The position numbers and the translations under genes are program-made. Of a stretch of 64,000 nucleotides of DNA, positions 25,918-33,443 are shown one piece after another. This DNA is from an uncultured Collinsella sp. (lineage in GTDB: Bacteria > Actinomycetota > Coriobacteriia > Coriobacteriales > Coriobacteriaceae), in assembly GCA_902493895.1 (NCBI GenBank), contig CABUQW010000003.1, positions 42,331 to 106,330 on the forward strand, read 5' to 3'. The notes beneath the pieces were generated by a model. That model was not told where the DNA came from and made no database searches. It was given only the letters and a program-made list of their open reading frames with translations. The stretch's first letter is position 1. The number at the start of each line of letters is the position of its first letter.

Positions 25918-27758
25918 TGACCGATCTTGCATCCACCACACCACAATCGCTCGGTCGCGATCCCATGGTCGGCCTGCGCCTGGCGCGTGTCGACGGGTTT
26001 GAGCCGGCCATTGCGCTCGGTCAGGACGAGCTGCCTGCCTATCTGCGTCGTTTTACGATGCTGTTTGCCGACGATGCCACCATGCGCCGTGGCGGTATCG
26101 GCCGCGTGACGCGTGCCGTCAACGCCCAAGGCGAGGCCGTGGCACTCAAGCAGCTCATCTTGCCGACGCGCGATGAGTTTGACGACGATGCCGCTCACGA
26201 GGCGCTGGTCGCCAAGTTCAAGGCGGCGTTTCGCGAGGAATACGAATGCCATCGCGCCCTTTCGGGCCTTAAGGGCTTTCCCCGCCTCTATGGCTGGGGC
26301 GAGGTCGACGGTGTGCCTGCAATTGTCATGGAATGGGTCGAGGGCGAGACGCTTGCCCGCTTGCGTTCGCGACTTGCCGTGGACGATGCCGGACGCCTGT
26401 CGCCGCTTGTGGCGGCGCGTCTGGGTCGCGACCTGTTCGATCTGCTCTGCCGTATGAGCCTGGTGGGCGAGGGCTTTGTCCATCGCGATATCTCGCCCGC
26501 TAATATTATGGTGCGCACGGCGCGTCTACCGCTTGACCGGCAGCTTGCCGAGGGCACCTTTGACCTGTGCCTGATCGACTTTGGCTCGTCACTGGCGCTT
26601 GAGCCTGCGTCGGCCGTGGTTAGTACCGGCGGCAAGGCGTCGTTTACGGAGCGTTATGCCACGCTGCGTCGCGCGACGGTTGCCTACGCCCCGCCCGAGA
26701 TGCTCACCGACGATATTCCCGACCTGCGCGCTTTGCGTATGTCGCCGGCGATTGACGTTTATGCCGCGGCAAGCACGGTTTACGAGCTCATTGCCGGCGT
26801 CGTGCCATACGAAGCCGCGCCGAGCACTTCGGGCACCTCGGGTTCGCGCAAAAAGACGCGCGACATCGCGAGCCCCTACCGTCTCAAGATGGACATGCGG
26901 CCCGACTATCCCATTGGTGCCCATGCGCCCGGTTGCGATTTGACTCAGCTGCTTCGTCGTGAGCCCGATGTGGCGCTCGCCGCGGCCGAGCAGGCCCAGC
27001 AGCTAGGGCTTGAGCCGGATTCCGAAGAGCTACGCGATGCGCTGGCGTTTGTCGATACCCAGCTGTTCGACGTGGTGATGGCCTGTCTGTCCAGCCATCA
27101 AAAAGATCGTCCCGAGCCGGCGGCGGTCGAGGCGGCGCTCTCGGCGTTTTGTGACCACTATGCGCAAAATGTCGGCCGTTCGCTCCGCGGCGAGCCGCTC
27201 ACGCCGTGCCCCATGGATGCGTCTGGCCGCGCGGTTCGTCGCGCGCTGATGGTCGGCGCGACGGTCGTCTGTGGCGTGGTTTGGGCTGTGATCGTGGTTT
27301 CGGCCGCGCTGCTGGCGTCGGGCGCTCGCGTGACGGCGACTTTGGGATCGCTCGTGTGGTCTGGGTCGCTACCGGGTATTATTGCCGCACTGGCGTTGGC
27401 GCTGCCAGGCATAGCCGGCGTTGCCGCGGGGGCGCTTGCGCGCGATCGGCGCTCGGGCTTCCTGCAGGGTGTGCTTGCGCTTTCTGCCTGCGAGGTTCCG
27501 GTGCTGGTTGTGGCTGCATGTAGCGTATTTTCCCAACGCGCCGTGATGGGCGGCCTTGTTGCCGCTCTGGTTGCAACCTATACGCTTACGTGGTTTTTGC
27601 TTGCGATGGGCTTTGCCTTTGAACTTCCCGTTTCGGCACCACGACGCACAAAAGCCCAGATGGCGACTCCGCTTGCCGGTGGAGCCGCAGCTGCCCGTAC
27701 TTTTGGCGGACCTGTCGAAGTATCGTCCGATTCTATTTCTACGACCAAGGAGGCCTAG
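25914..27758 (+). CDS. Membrane Ser/Thr protein kinase with altered catalytic loop
   Basis: 614 aa. The kinase domain (~45-400) has a glycine loop RRGGIGRV, Lys79 (AVALK), a catalytic loop HRDISPANIM at 190-199, and DFG at 222. The loop Lys that follows the catalytic Asp in most Ser/Thr kinases is Ser here. After the domain come four hydrophobic helices (about 450-590: LMVGATVVCGVVWAVIVVSA, GIIAALALALPGIAGVAAGA, and two more). It is translationally coupled to the exported protein upstream and followed after 3 bp by an FHA protein, so the three form one signalling unit. No phosphatase is encoded here; the PP2C at 14467 may serve. Confidence 0.88.
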   Translation: MMTDLASTTPQSLGRDPMVGLRLARVDGFEPAIALGQDELPAYLRRFTMLFADDATMRRGGIGRVTRAVNAQGEAVALKQLILPTRDEFDDDAAHEALVAKFKAAFREEYECHRALSGLKGFPRLYGWGEVDGVPAIVMEWVEGETLARLRSRLAVDDAGRLSPLVAARLGRDLFDLLCRMSLVGEGFVHRDISPANIMVRTARLPLDRQLAEGTFDLCLIDFGSSLALEPASAVVSTGGKASFTERYATLRRATVAYAPPEMLTDDIPDLRALRMSPAIDVYAAASTVYELIAGVVPYEAAPSTSGTSGSRKKTRDIASPYRLKMDMRPDYPIGAHAPGCDLTQLLRREPDVALAAAEQAQQLGLEPDSEELRDALAFVDTQLFDVVMACLSSHQKDRPEPAAVEAALSAFCDHYAQNVGRSLRGEPLTPCPMDASGRAVRRALMVGATVVCGVVWAVIVVSAALLASGARVTATLGSLVWSGSLPGIIAALALALPGIAGVAAGALARDRRSGFLQGVLALSACEVPVLVVAACSVFSQRAVMGGLVAALVATYTLTWFLLAMGFAFELPVSAPRRTKAQMATPLAGGAAAARTFGGPVEVSSDSISTTKEA

Positions 27759-27761
27759 GTC

Positions 27762-28700
27762 ATGGCATCTCAAGTTGAGCTCACCCCATGCGGGGCTATG
27801 TTTGACATCTTTAAGCGCGCGGCGCATCTGAGCCATATCGAGCTGTGCGGCTTGGTGCTTTCGTCCCGTCCGCTCGCCGACGGCCGCAGCCCGCAGAGCC
27901 GAGCCGCCGATCGCTCTTGGGTTTCCCGCTTTATCGTTCGCGCGCCGGTCGGCACGCTTCAGCAGCGCTACTTTGCCGAATACGGTACCTCGGCTGCGCG
28001 CATTATGTCGCAACTGGCCCTGCGCCAGCGAAATCCCATGGACTCCACGGCTGTGATCAATATGGTGTGCGGTCCTGCAGGTGAACCGATGGTACGCGCG
28101 CTCGAAGAGTGCCACCAGGACACGAATCTCTATCGCAACGCGCTCGATCGCCTGTCCCAGGCGGCGGAACTCATGCCCGCCGAGCGCGCCGAGGCCGTGC
28201 TGGTGCTGTTTGTCGCCGTCGGTTGTTCGGCGGATGTGCGGTCCTCGGTGAACTATGCCATCGACTACGCACACGCGACCTGTGGCGGAGGCACATCCAC
28301 GCCGCGTTCGCTTGGCATGTCGCTGACTGCGGGCGAACGCGAACCCGCCCCGGCGCACCCCTTGGGCTTGCTGCGCGTGCAAAACAGTTTTGTCGTGAGC
28401 GCCCCGCGCTGGATTCAGCCGAGTGAGCAGGGTGTTGAGATTGGCGCGCTGGCCACTGGTGAGGGCGATATTACCGACGTCGGCGACGATGTCTCGGCCC
28501 GCCATGCCCATATCTGGTGCGATGCTCAAAATATCTGGCACGTCGAGGACTTGTCGTCCACCAACGGAACCGTGGTGGTAAACGGGGCCACGAGTGTGTG
28601 TATTCAAGTAGAGCCCGGCCGCTCCGCCCAGCTCAACCCCGGCGACGAGCTCAAACTCGGCGAATCCACCACCTACGCCATCCTCTTCGGTGCTCTCTAG
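27762..28700 (+). CDS. FHA-domain protein, kinase-operon partner (target of island insertion)
   Basis: 312 aa. The first ~190 residues are an unrecognised, mostly helical domain with three Cys. The FHA domain occupies the last ~110: VEIGALATGEGDITDVGDDVSARHAHI, then LSSTNGTVVVNG and LKLGESTTYAIL, giving the Ser-x-x-His and Asn-Gly-Thr phosphothreonine pocket (the motif is read in pieces). GGAGG precedes the ATG. The last ~410 bp is duplicated at 35367-35804. The two copies differ over most of their length but share 95 identical bases (28476-28570). The gene is intact, but its 3' part may have come in with the island. Confidence 0.88.
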   Translation: MASQVELTPCGAMFDIFKRAAHLSHIELCGLVLSSRPLADGRSPQSRAADRSWVSRFIVRAPVGTLQQRYFAEYGTSAARIMSQLALRQRNPMDSTAVINMVCGPAGEPMVRALEECHQDTNLYRNALDRLSQAAELMPAERAEAVLVLFVAVGCSADVRSSVNYAIDYAHATCGGGTSTPRSLGMSLTAGEREPAPAHPLGLLRVQNSFVVSAPRWIQPSEQGVEIGALATGEGDITDVGDDVSARHAHIWCDAQNIWHVEDLSSTNGTVVVNGATSVCIQVEPGRSAQLNPGDELKLGESTTYAILFGAL

Positions 28701-28711
28701 CCAACCCCTCG

Positions 28712-28739
28712 ATAAGTTGCGGTGAAATAGTTCTTGTTT
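28712..28739 (+). repeat. Left half of a palindromic repeat also found at 58213
   Basis: The 28 bases starting ATAAGTTGCGGTGAAATAG match 58210-58237 at 26 of 28 positions by eye. At 58213-58279 the element is a complete hairpin. Here only the left arm remains, directly after the FHA gene and at the left edge of the island, so the island junction probably cut it. Confidence 0.65.
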
Positions 28740-28829
28740 AAGGCTGCGAACAGCAAAAAGGCGACAAAAGGCAAAGGATTTGGTGGGTGTAAAACGAGGT
28801 CGTTTGCGGGCGGACGCTCCAATCTATTG

Positions 28830-28875
28830 TGGCAATCGGGCGGTTGAAAAAGATATTTCAACCGCCCGATTGCCA
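28830..28875. repeat. Perfect 20-bp inverted repeat in the island's left end
   Basis: Arms 28830-28849 and 28856-28875 are perfect reverse complements (left arm begins TGGCAATCGGGCGG) around AAGATA. No T-run follows on either side, so it is not a typical terminator. It lies 145 bp before the ABC transporter. It may be a cruciform, an integration end or a leader RNA hairpin. The rest of 28740-29019 holds no gene I can support. Confidence 0.75.
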
Positions 28876-29019
28876 GATTCGTCGGAGGAGATGTCCGATT
28901 CCGACTCTCTTGTAGGAAGAACTTGAGATCGTATTGGCCCAAGGCAATCTAAAGCAGTCTCATTGGCAAATCTTCGCTCCTGTTGTGTTGAGGTGTAAGG
29001 TATCAGTGATTGATGTTTT

Positions 29020-30672
29020 GTGGCGGGTAGATTGGGGCCTTCCTTGATTCGATGCGTTCTCTCGAGGTTCATCAGAGCAAAAGGGGCTTTCGTCTTCATT
29101 GCTATCACGGTGATTGGAACCGCTCTCTCCTATGCCATGCCATACGTGAACGGGAAATTCTTAGATTTTCTTCTTGGTAACCGCAGCGAAAGAGACGCCG
29201 TACTCTTCGCGCTCCTGGTTGCGTCAATAGGAGTTTTCTCCACCCTCTTTACTTATTTTGCAGGAACACTTTCCATTCGCATAACCACGAGACTTTCCTT
29301 TGATCTTCTCAGGGAGGCCGTCTTGCGTTTTGAAAGAGACGATTACTTGGTGAGTCGGACCATCGATCCAGCCTATACAACGCAACGGATTATTTCCGAC
29401 TCCAGCGTGGTCTCATCCTTCGTTTTGGCGAATTTTATCAGTGCGCCGCTGTCCATTGTAGCCATTCCCATCGTATTGCTTATCATATGGTCAATTGATT
29501 CAACTCTCGCGGTGTTTTCCATCATTCTCCTCATCGTGTATTTCTGTGTAATTACTGGGTTGAGGAAACTTTTGTATAGGGTCACGTATGAGAAGAAAGA
29601 GGCGGACAGCGCCTTTTACGCCGCAATTGCATCGCAGCTTAATCAGATTCTCAACATTCAACTGACATCTTCGTACGGCAAGAGCGAACAAGCGCTCGAC
29701 GCTGGGTTTAAGAGCTATTTTCCCAAAGTTTTGCGCTCCGGAAAGCTATCATATTCTCTGACATCGCTCGATGGTCTTTTCGCAGCGTTGTTTCAAGCGG
29801 TGATACTTGTTGTTTCCGGAGTACGAATCATTAACGGAACTATGTCAATAGGCGAGTACACTATCATCGGTACATACTTCGCGGTTCTCTTTAAGACTTT
29901 GAAAAGTATGATGTCATTGTTCAAATCCTATCAAGATGCCAAAGCATCATGGGATAGGACGGCTATCGCGACGAGAGAAAAGGAGAGATCGGGGTGGAAT
30001 CGGACCGATTTAGCTAAACTCGATGAAATAAATGACATTTCGGTATCTGATTTGGAATTCTCGGTTGCCCTTCCAGACGGATCTGTCCGAGAGGTCCTCG
30101 GCGGGTTTTCTTTCAAGTTTTCCGGTCCTGGTACATATTGCATAGTTGGGGAAAACGGAAGAGGCAAGACGTCACTTCTTTACTTGATGCTCGGGCTATA
30201 CTCATCGAAAGGCAAAGTAAAATACAACGGTGTGCCAATCGAAGAATGCGACTTGGATTACATACGTGCGAGAGAGATATCGTGCTGCCCACAGTCGTGC
30301 TTCGCGCCGGACGAAACGGTGAAAGAGCTGTTAGAGTATTTCGACACGCCCTTTTCTTCCTATCACCGGGGTGTAGATGGCCTACTTTCGCTGGAAAACA
30401 GCGTGAAGGAGTTGCTCGGGAAACGTTGCTCCGCGCTTTCGGGCGGTGAGCTGCGCCGAGTGTACTTATGGTCGGCGATTTCACGCAAGTCGTCAGTTTT
30501 GGTACTCGACGAGCCCACGACTGGGTTAGACGCTGTAAGCCGCGCCGAGCTTGCGGCCTATGTTAAGCGCAACAAGCAAAGCCAGCTGATCATCGTTGTC
30601 TCTCACGATGAAGAGATAGTCGGCGCGGTAGAAGGGGTAGTGGATTTAGACAGCATGTACCAGGGTAAATGA
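29020..30672 (+). CDS. ABC exporter, fused membrane and ATPase domains, peptide-type
   Basis: 550 aa. The first ~320 residues are a six-helix exporter domain. The ATPase (~335-550) has GENGRGKTS (Walker A), CCPQS (Q-loop), LSGGELRR (signature), VLVLDEPTTGLD (Walker B) and VSHDEE (H-loop). No N-terminal C39 peptidase is present. The start is uncertain: the GTG at 29020 opens the frame, but no clear ribosome site precedes it, and TTG codons at 29032 and 29044 are alternatives. The gene is AT-richer than its chromosomal neighbours and lies in the RiPP island, convergent to the maturase-precursor genes, so export of the mature peptide is a natural guess. Confidence 0.88.
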   Translation: MAGRLGPSLIRCVLSRFIRAKGAFVFIAITVIGTALSYAMPYVNGKFLDFLLGNRSERDAVLFALLVASIGVFSTLFTYFAGTLSIRITTRLSFDLLREAVLRFERDDYLVSRTIDPAYTTQRIISDSSVVSSFVLANFISAPLSIVAIPIVLLIIWSIDSTLAVFSIILLIVYFCVITGLRKLLYRVTYEKKEADSAFYAAIASQLNQILNIQLTSSYGKSEQALDAGFKSYFPKVLRSGKLSYSLTSLDGLFAALFQAVILVVSGVRIINGTMSIGEYTIIGTYFAVLFKTLKSMMSLFKSYQDAKASWDRTAIATREKERSGWNRTDLAKLDEINDISVSDLEFSVALPDGSVREVLGGFSFKFSGPGTYCIVGENGRGKTSLLYLMLGLYSSKGKVKYNGVPIEECDLDYIRAREISCCPQSCFAPDETVKELLEYFDTPFSSYHRGVDGLLSLENSVKELLGKRCSALSGGELRRVYLWSAISRKSSVLVLDEPTTGLDAVSRAELAAYVKRNKQSQLIIVVSHDEEIVGAVEGVVDLDSMYQGK

Positions 30673-31043
30673 TGACAAGTGTAGTGCTACCCAACTGGCA
30701 GAGATAACAAAAAGGCGATGCAGATGCACGTAGCATTCAGGCGGTTCGGACTCGGTGCCTTCACGCCATCGCAACGCTTTCAGATATAGTTCTCGTTCTC
30801 TTACTAAAGGAAACTTTAGTCTACGTCATCTTGTCGAGACAGAGGTGAAGCGAAGTGTTGTCGCGACGTATCTTATTCCAGGTGGCTCAGTATCAGCGTG
30901 AGAATCGCACCAAAGTGTACTTACGATTCTCGTGTCCCACGGACAACATGAGCTGAGCATTGAGGTTCCACCCTTTGCTGCAACTACACGGGGTTGGACG
31001 GCAATGAATATGCCGGGCCGCATACCACGCGCAGCGGGGGTCC
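30673..31043. other. Intergenic stretch after the ABC exporter
   Basis: No gene was supported. The sequence is of mixed composition and leads into the IS110 remnant, suggesting scar tissue from earlier insertions. The short frames here have no ribosome sites. Confidence 0.4.
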
Positions 31044-31169
31044 ATGTCCCAGTATGTTGCCTACAGCAGCCTCGATGTCCACGCACACATCATCTCTGCC
31101 TTCGCGTTCAATCCATTTGCCGGAGAGTGCGAGGGTTGCCAGGCCGTAGAATTCGAGCCGAACAAATGA
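31044..31169 (+). pseudogene. N-terminal remnant of an IS110-family transposase
   Basis: A 41-residue frame beginning MSQYVAYSSLDVHAHIISA resembles the DEDD transposase N-terminus (usual form: Y.G.DVHA with the first catalytic Asp). It ends at a stop soon after, and the RuvC-like remainder is absent. Similarity is by eye. It marks the region as a mobile-element landing site. Confidence 0.5.
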
Positions 31170-31262
31170 AATGCGGTATCAGCGCATAGGATTAAACTGA
31201 CGATTGCTTTGCACTGAGAATACGCTTGGAAAGCCGCTATGGGTGGCGGCCCAGGTTAAATA

Positions 31263-31312
31263 GAGAAGCCCGTCCGATCACTTTCATGTGGCGAGCGGTC
31301 GGGCTTCTTATT
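31263..31312 (-). terminator. Hairpin likely terminating the RiPP operon
   Basis: AGAAGCCCGTCCG pairs with CGGTCGGGCTTCT (one mismatch). On the minus strand it is followed by CTATTTAA. It lies on the far side of the IS3 element and so would have terminated the minus-strand RiPP transcript before the insertion. Confidence 0.55.
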
Positions 31313-31358
31313 CCACTTGCCAATGCTCGGCTCATATTGGAAGAAAGCTACGCTAATG

Positions 31359-32657
31359 GGGGGTGCGGACAGAAAGTTGGACCGCGGGGCGGTCCGGACT
31401 GGAGGTTCGCATGTACAGCAGGGAGAAGGTCGAGCTCTTCCTCCTGGCGACGGAGGACGGCATGGGGCCGACCGCCGCCGCGGAGTTCGCGGGGGTCTCG
31501 GTGGGCGCGGCCAAGAAGTGGGCGACGGGGCGCCTCCCGCACAGCTACACCGGGGCGCGCTGTAGAATCGGGGCGAGGAAACCGCCACGGAAGGAGGCCA
31601 GCTTGGGCCCCGACAAGTCGATCTACGCCCCGCCGGCGACCGGCCCGCTCGCCGGGCTCAACGAGGACCAGATAGAGAACCTGCTGCTCAGGGCGGTGTT
31701 GGCCGACCTAAAAGCGGAAGGGTGGGACCCGGCTTCGATCTCGAACAGGAGCAAGTGCGAGCTCGGCGAGAGATTGAGGCGGGCGACCGCCCTGCCCCTC
31801 CGCTCGATCACAGGTTTCTTGAGGATATCGAAGAGCTCCTATGAGTACTGGAGGCCCCGCGTCGCCGCGCCGCGCGACCGCGACGCCGACATACGCGACC
31901 GCGTGGTGCGCATCTTCCGCGAGGGCTCGGGGTGCTGGGGGTACCGCACCGTCTGGGCGCGCCTGCGCCGCGAGGGCGTCCGGGCCAGCGAGAAGCGCGT
32001 GGCCCGCGTGATGCGCGAGGAGGGCCTCGAGGTCGTCTACAACAAGAGGCGCGCCCGGGGCTACAGCTCCTACGCCGGCGAGGTCTCCAAGGCGCCGGAG
32101 AACCTCGTGAACAGGAGGTTCCGCGCCGACGAGCCCAACCGGCTGTGGCTCACCGACATCACCGAGTTCAGGCTCCCGGGCGGCGAGAAGGTCTACCTGA
32201 GCCCGATCGTCGACTGCTTCGACGGGATGCCCGTCGCCTGGTCGATCGGGCTGCACCCCGACAAGCGCCTCGCGAACTCGAGCCTGCTCAAGGCCTGCGC
32301 GGCGAGGCCGGCGGGGGTGCGCACGACGATCCACTCGGACCGGGGCGGCCACTACCGCTGGCCGGAGTGGATCGGGATCTGCGAGGAGAACGGCCTGGTC
32401 AGGAGCATGTCCGCGAAGGGCTGCAGCCCGGACAACTCGGCCTGCGAGGGCTTCTTCGGGCGCCTCAAGAACGAGTTCTTCCACTACAGGGACTGGGAGG
32501 GCGTGACGGCCGAGGAGTTCATGGGAAGGCTCGAGGCCTACCTCGTGTACTATCGTGAGGAGCGGATCAAGAAGTCCCTCGGGTGGCTGAGCCCGATGGA
32601 GTACCGCAGGAAGCTTGGATACGCCTAGGCGCGGTCCAAGAAATCGTCCGCACCCCC
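31359..32657 (+). mobile_element. Complete IS3-family insertion sequence with 3-bp target duplication
   Basis: The element is 1,299 bp. Its ends are inverted repeats: GGGGGTGCGGAC inward from 31359 and its complement ending at 32657, with a second matching block GGACCGCG further in. It is flanked by ATG at 31356-31358 and 32658-32660, a direct target duplication. It carries one transposase gene, is uninterrupted and is probably young. It inserted downstream of the 35-aa peptide gene, not in a coding region I can see. Confidence 0.88.
31411..32628 (+). CDS. IS3-family transposase, single frame
   Basis: 405 aa. The N-terminal ~60 residues form a helix-turn-helix (GPTAAAEFAGVSVGAAKKW). A central HTH_21-type segment (SGCWGYRTVWARLRREG) and the integrase core follow, with the DDE residues in LWLTDITEF, HSDRGGHY and ACEGFFGRLKNE. 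GGAGG precedes the ATG at 31411; a longer frame from 31363 begins inside the IS end. IS3 elements usually make OrfAB by frameshifting, whereas here it is one continuous frame as in some IS150-like members. GC-rich codon use contrasts with the AT-richer island around it. Confidence 0.93.
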   Translation: MYSREKVELFLLATEDGMGPTAAAEFAGVSVGAAKKWATGRLPHSYTGARCRIGARKPPRKEASLGPDKSIYAPPATGPLAGLNEDQIENLLLRAVLADLKAEGWDPASISNRSKCELGERLRRATALPLRSITGFLRISKSSYEYWRPRVAAPRDRDADIRDRVVRIFREGSGCWGYRTVWARLRREGVRASEKRVARVMREEGLEVVYNKRRARGYSSYAGEVSKAPENLVNRRFRADEPNRLWLTDITEFRLPGGEKVYLSPIVDCFDGMPVAWSIGLHPDKRLANSSLLKACAARPAGVRTTIHSDRGGHYRWPEWIGICEENGLVRSMSAKGCSPDNSACEGFFGRLKNEFFHYRDWEGVTAEEFMGRLEAYLVYYREERIKKSLGWLSPMEYRRKLGYA

Positions 32658-32674
32658 ATGTTTGCGTGACACTC

Positions 32675-32782
32675 CTATTTTCTCCGAAGAAAGAGTCGGA
32701 TAATGAAGAATAGAATTAAAAAAGGTGCCAGATATAACGCAAGTATAAAGGCTAATCCAACGAGACCTTGCAATAATGGCAT
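32675..32782 (-). CDS. 35-aa single-span membrane peptide of the RiPP operon
   Basis: The frame starts at ATG 32782 with an excellent ribosome site (GGGAGGAG two bases upstream). It encodes 35 residues: a ~25-residue hydrophobic helix (containing GLVGLAFILALYLAPF) and a basic end (RLFLRRK). It is the third small gene of the row after the two Cys-rich precursors, 78 bp downstream. Candidate roles are immunity to the mature peptide, an exporter accessory or a holin-like peptide; none is shown. The IS3 element begins 15 bp beyond its stop. Confidence 0.65.
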   Translation of the reverse strand: MPLLQGLVGLAFILALYLAPFLILFFIIRLFLRRK

Positions 32783-32860
32783 AACTCCTCCCAGACACGA
32801 GATTTTGGTATTTGTTCCCATCTTATTCTGAATTGGACCAAATAGTTCCTAGCCACAAAA

Positions 32861-33040
32861 CTACTCGTCAACTGGATCGCACCAATCTGCTGGCAAAACA
32901 CAGCTTGATTCTTTATCGACATAGCACCAATCCGCAACAGGGCACTCGGCGATGTCGTAAAAATTGCATATATCAACTCCAAGACAACAAGGCTCAACGG
33001 GAGGATGTTCATTTGAGCCAACAGGATGGATATGCTTCAT
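32861..33040 (-). CDS. Cys-rich RiPP precursor B (59 aa)
   Basis: A 59-residue peptide from ATG 33040 with GAGGAG five bases upstream. The leader begins MKHIHPVGS, like precursor A (MKHIHPINP). The core has seven Cys, six of them in Cys-Xn-Asp units: CLGVD, CNFYD, CPVAD, CYVD, CVLPAD and CDPVD (four with n=3). Asp is followed by an aromatic or Ile and then Cys in DIC and DWC. This pattern recalls ranthipeptides such as freyrasin, in which a radical SAM enzyme joins Cys sulfur to the beta carbon of Asp in Cys-X3-Asp. A maturase with SPASM domain is encoded upstream. Product and activity are inferred. Confidence 0.75.
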   Translation of the reverse strand: MKHIHPVGSNEHPPVEPCCLGVDICNFYDIAECPVADWCYVDKESSCVLPADWCDPVDE

Positions 33041-33070
33041 AACAGCTCCTCACCTTAATCCAATTAGAGA

Positions 33071-33274
33071 CTACGTTTGATCAATGCCACAGTGATCTAC
33101 AACGCAGATGCTGCCGCCATCCATGTCATAGTCGCAGTAATCGTATGCACCACAGCCATCTGCTTTATCATAAACAGTACAGATGTCAGTAATGCCCAAG
33201 AGGCAGTCAAAAGACATCGGCTTCACGCCTGCCTCGTCGCCACTTCCTGGATTAATCGGATGAATATGCTTCAC
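33071..33274 (-). CDS. Cys-rich RiPP precursor A (67 aa, GTG start)
   Basis: A 67-residue peptide read from the GTG at 33274, with AGGGAGG five bases upstream. The leader starts MKHIHPINPG. The core has six Cys, each in a Cys-Xn-Asp unit: CLLGITD, CTVYD, CGAYD, CDYD, CVVD and CGID. Aligned with precursor B, the leader start, the six units, the DIC..YD.A segment and the spacing between units are conserved while much of the rest differs. This is the pattern of paralogous RiPP precursors under selection for the modified residues. A longer frame from 33322 exists but lacks a ribosome site. The gene lies 169 bp after the maturase frame and 30 bp before precursor B. Confidence 0.75.
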   Translation of the reverse strand: MKHIHPINPGSGDEAGVKPMSFDCLLGITDICTVYDKADGCGAYDYCDYDMDGGSICVVDHCGIDQT

Positions 33275-33443
33275 GACTACCTCCCTTTGAGTGCAGAAAA
33301 ACCTCAATATTGTGTATAACAAACCAAGATGTCTAGTTCACCATATTTCTAGAATGGTTTCGGCGAACGTAGCAATAAGCTTTGCAGACGGTAATCAGAA
33401 GAACGAACACCTCCACAATGGTGACAGCAATGCGCTGAACCGC

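Noticed and set aside
28830..28875. 20-bp inverted repeat as terminator of the FHA gene
   Set aside because: No T-run on either strand and 130 bp after the stop.
33333..33416. 27-residue hydrophobic frame (GTG start, minus strand) between maturase and precursor A
   Set aside because: It has a helix-like stretch and a basic end like the 35-aa peptide, but no ribosome site, so I do not call it a gene.
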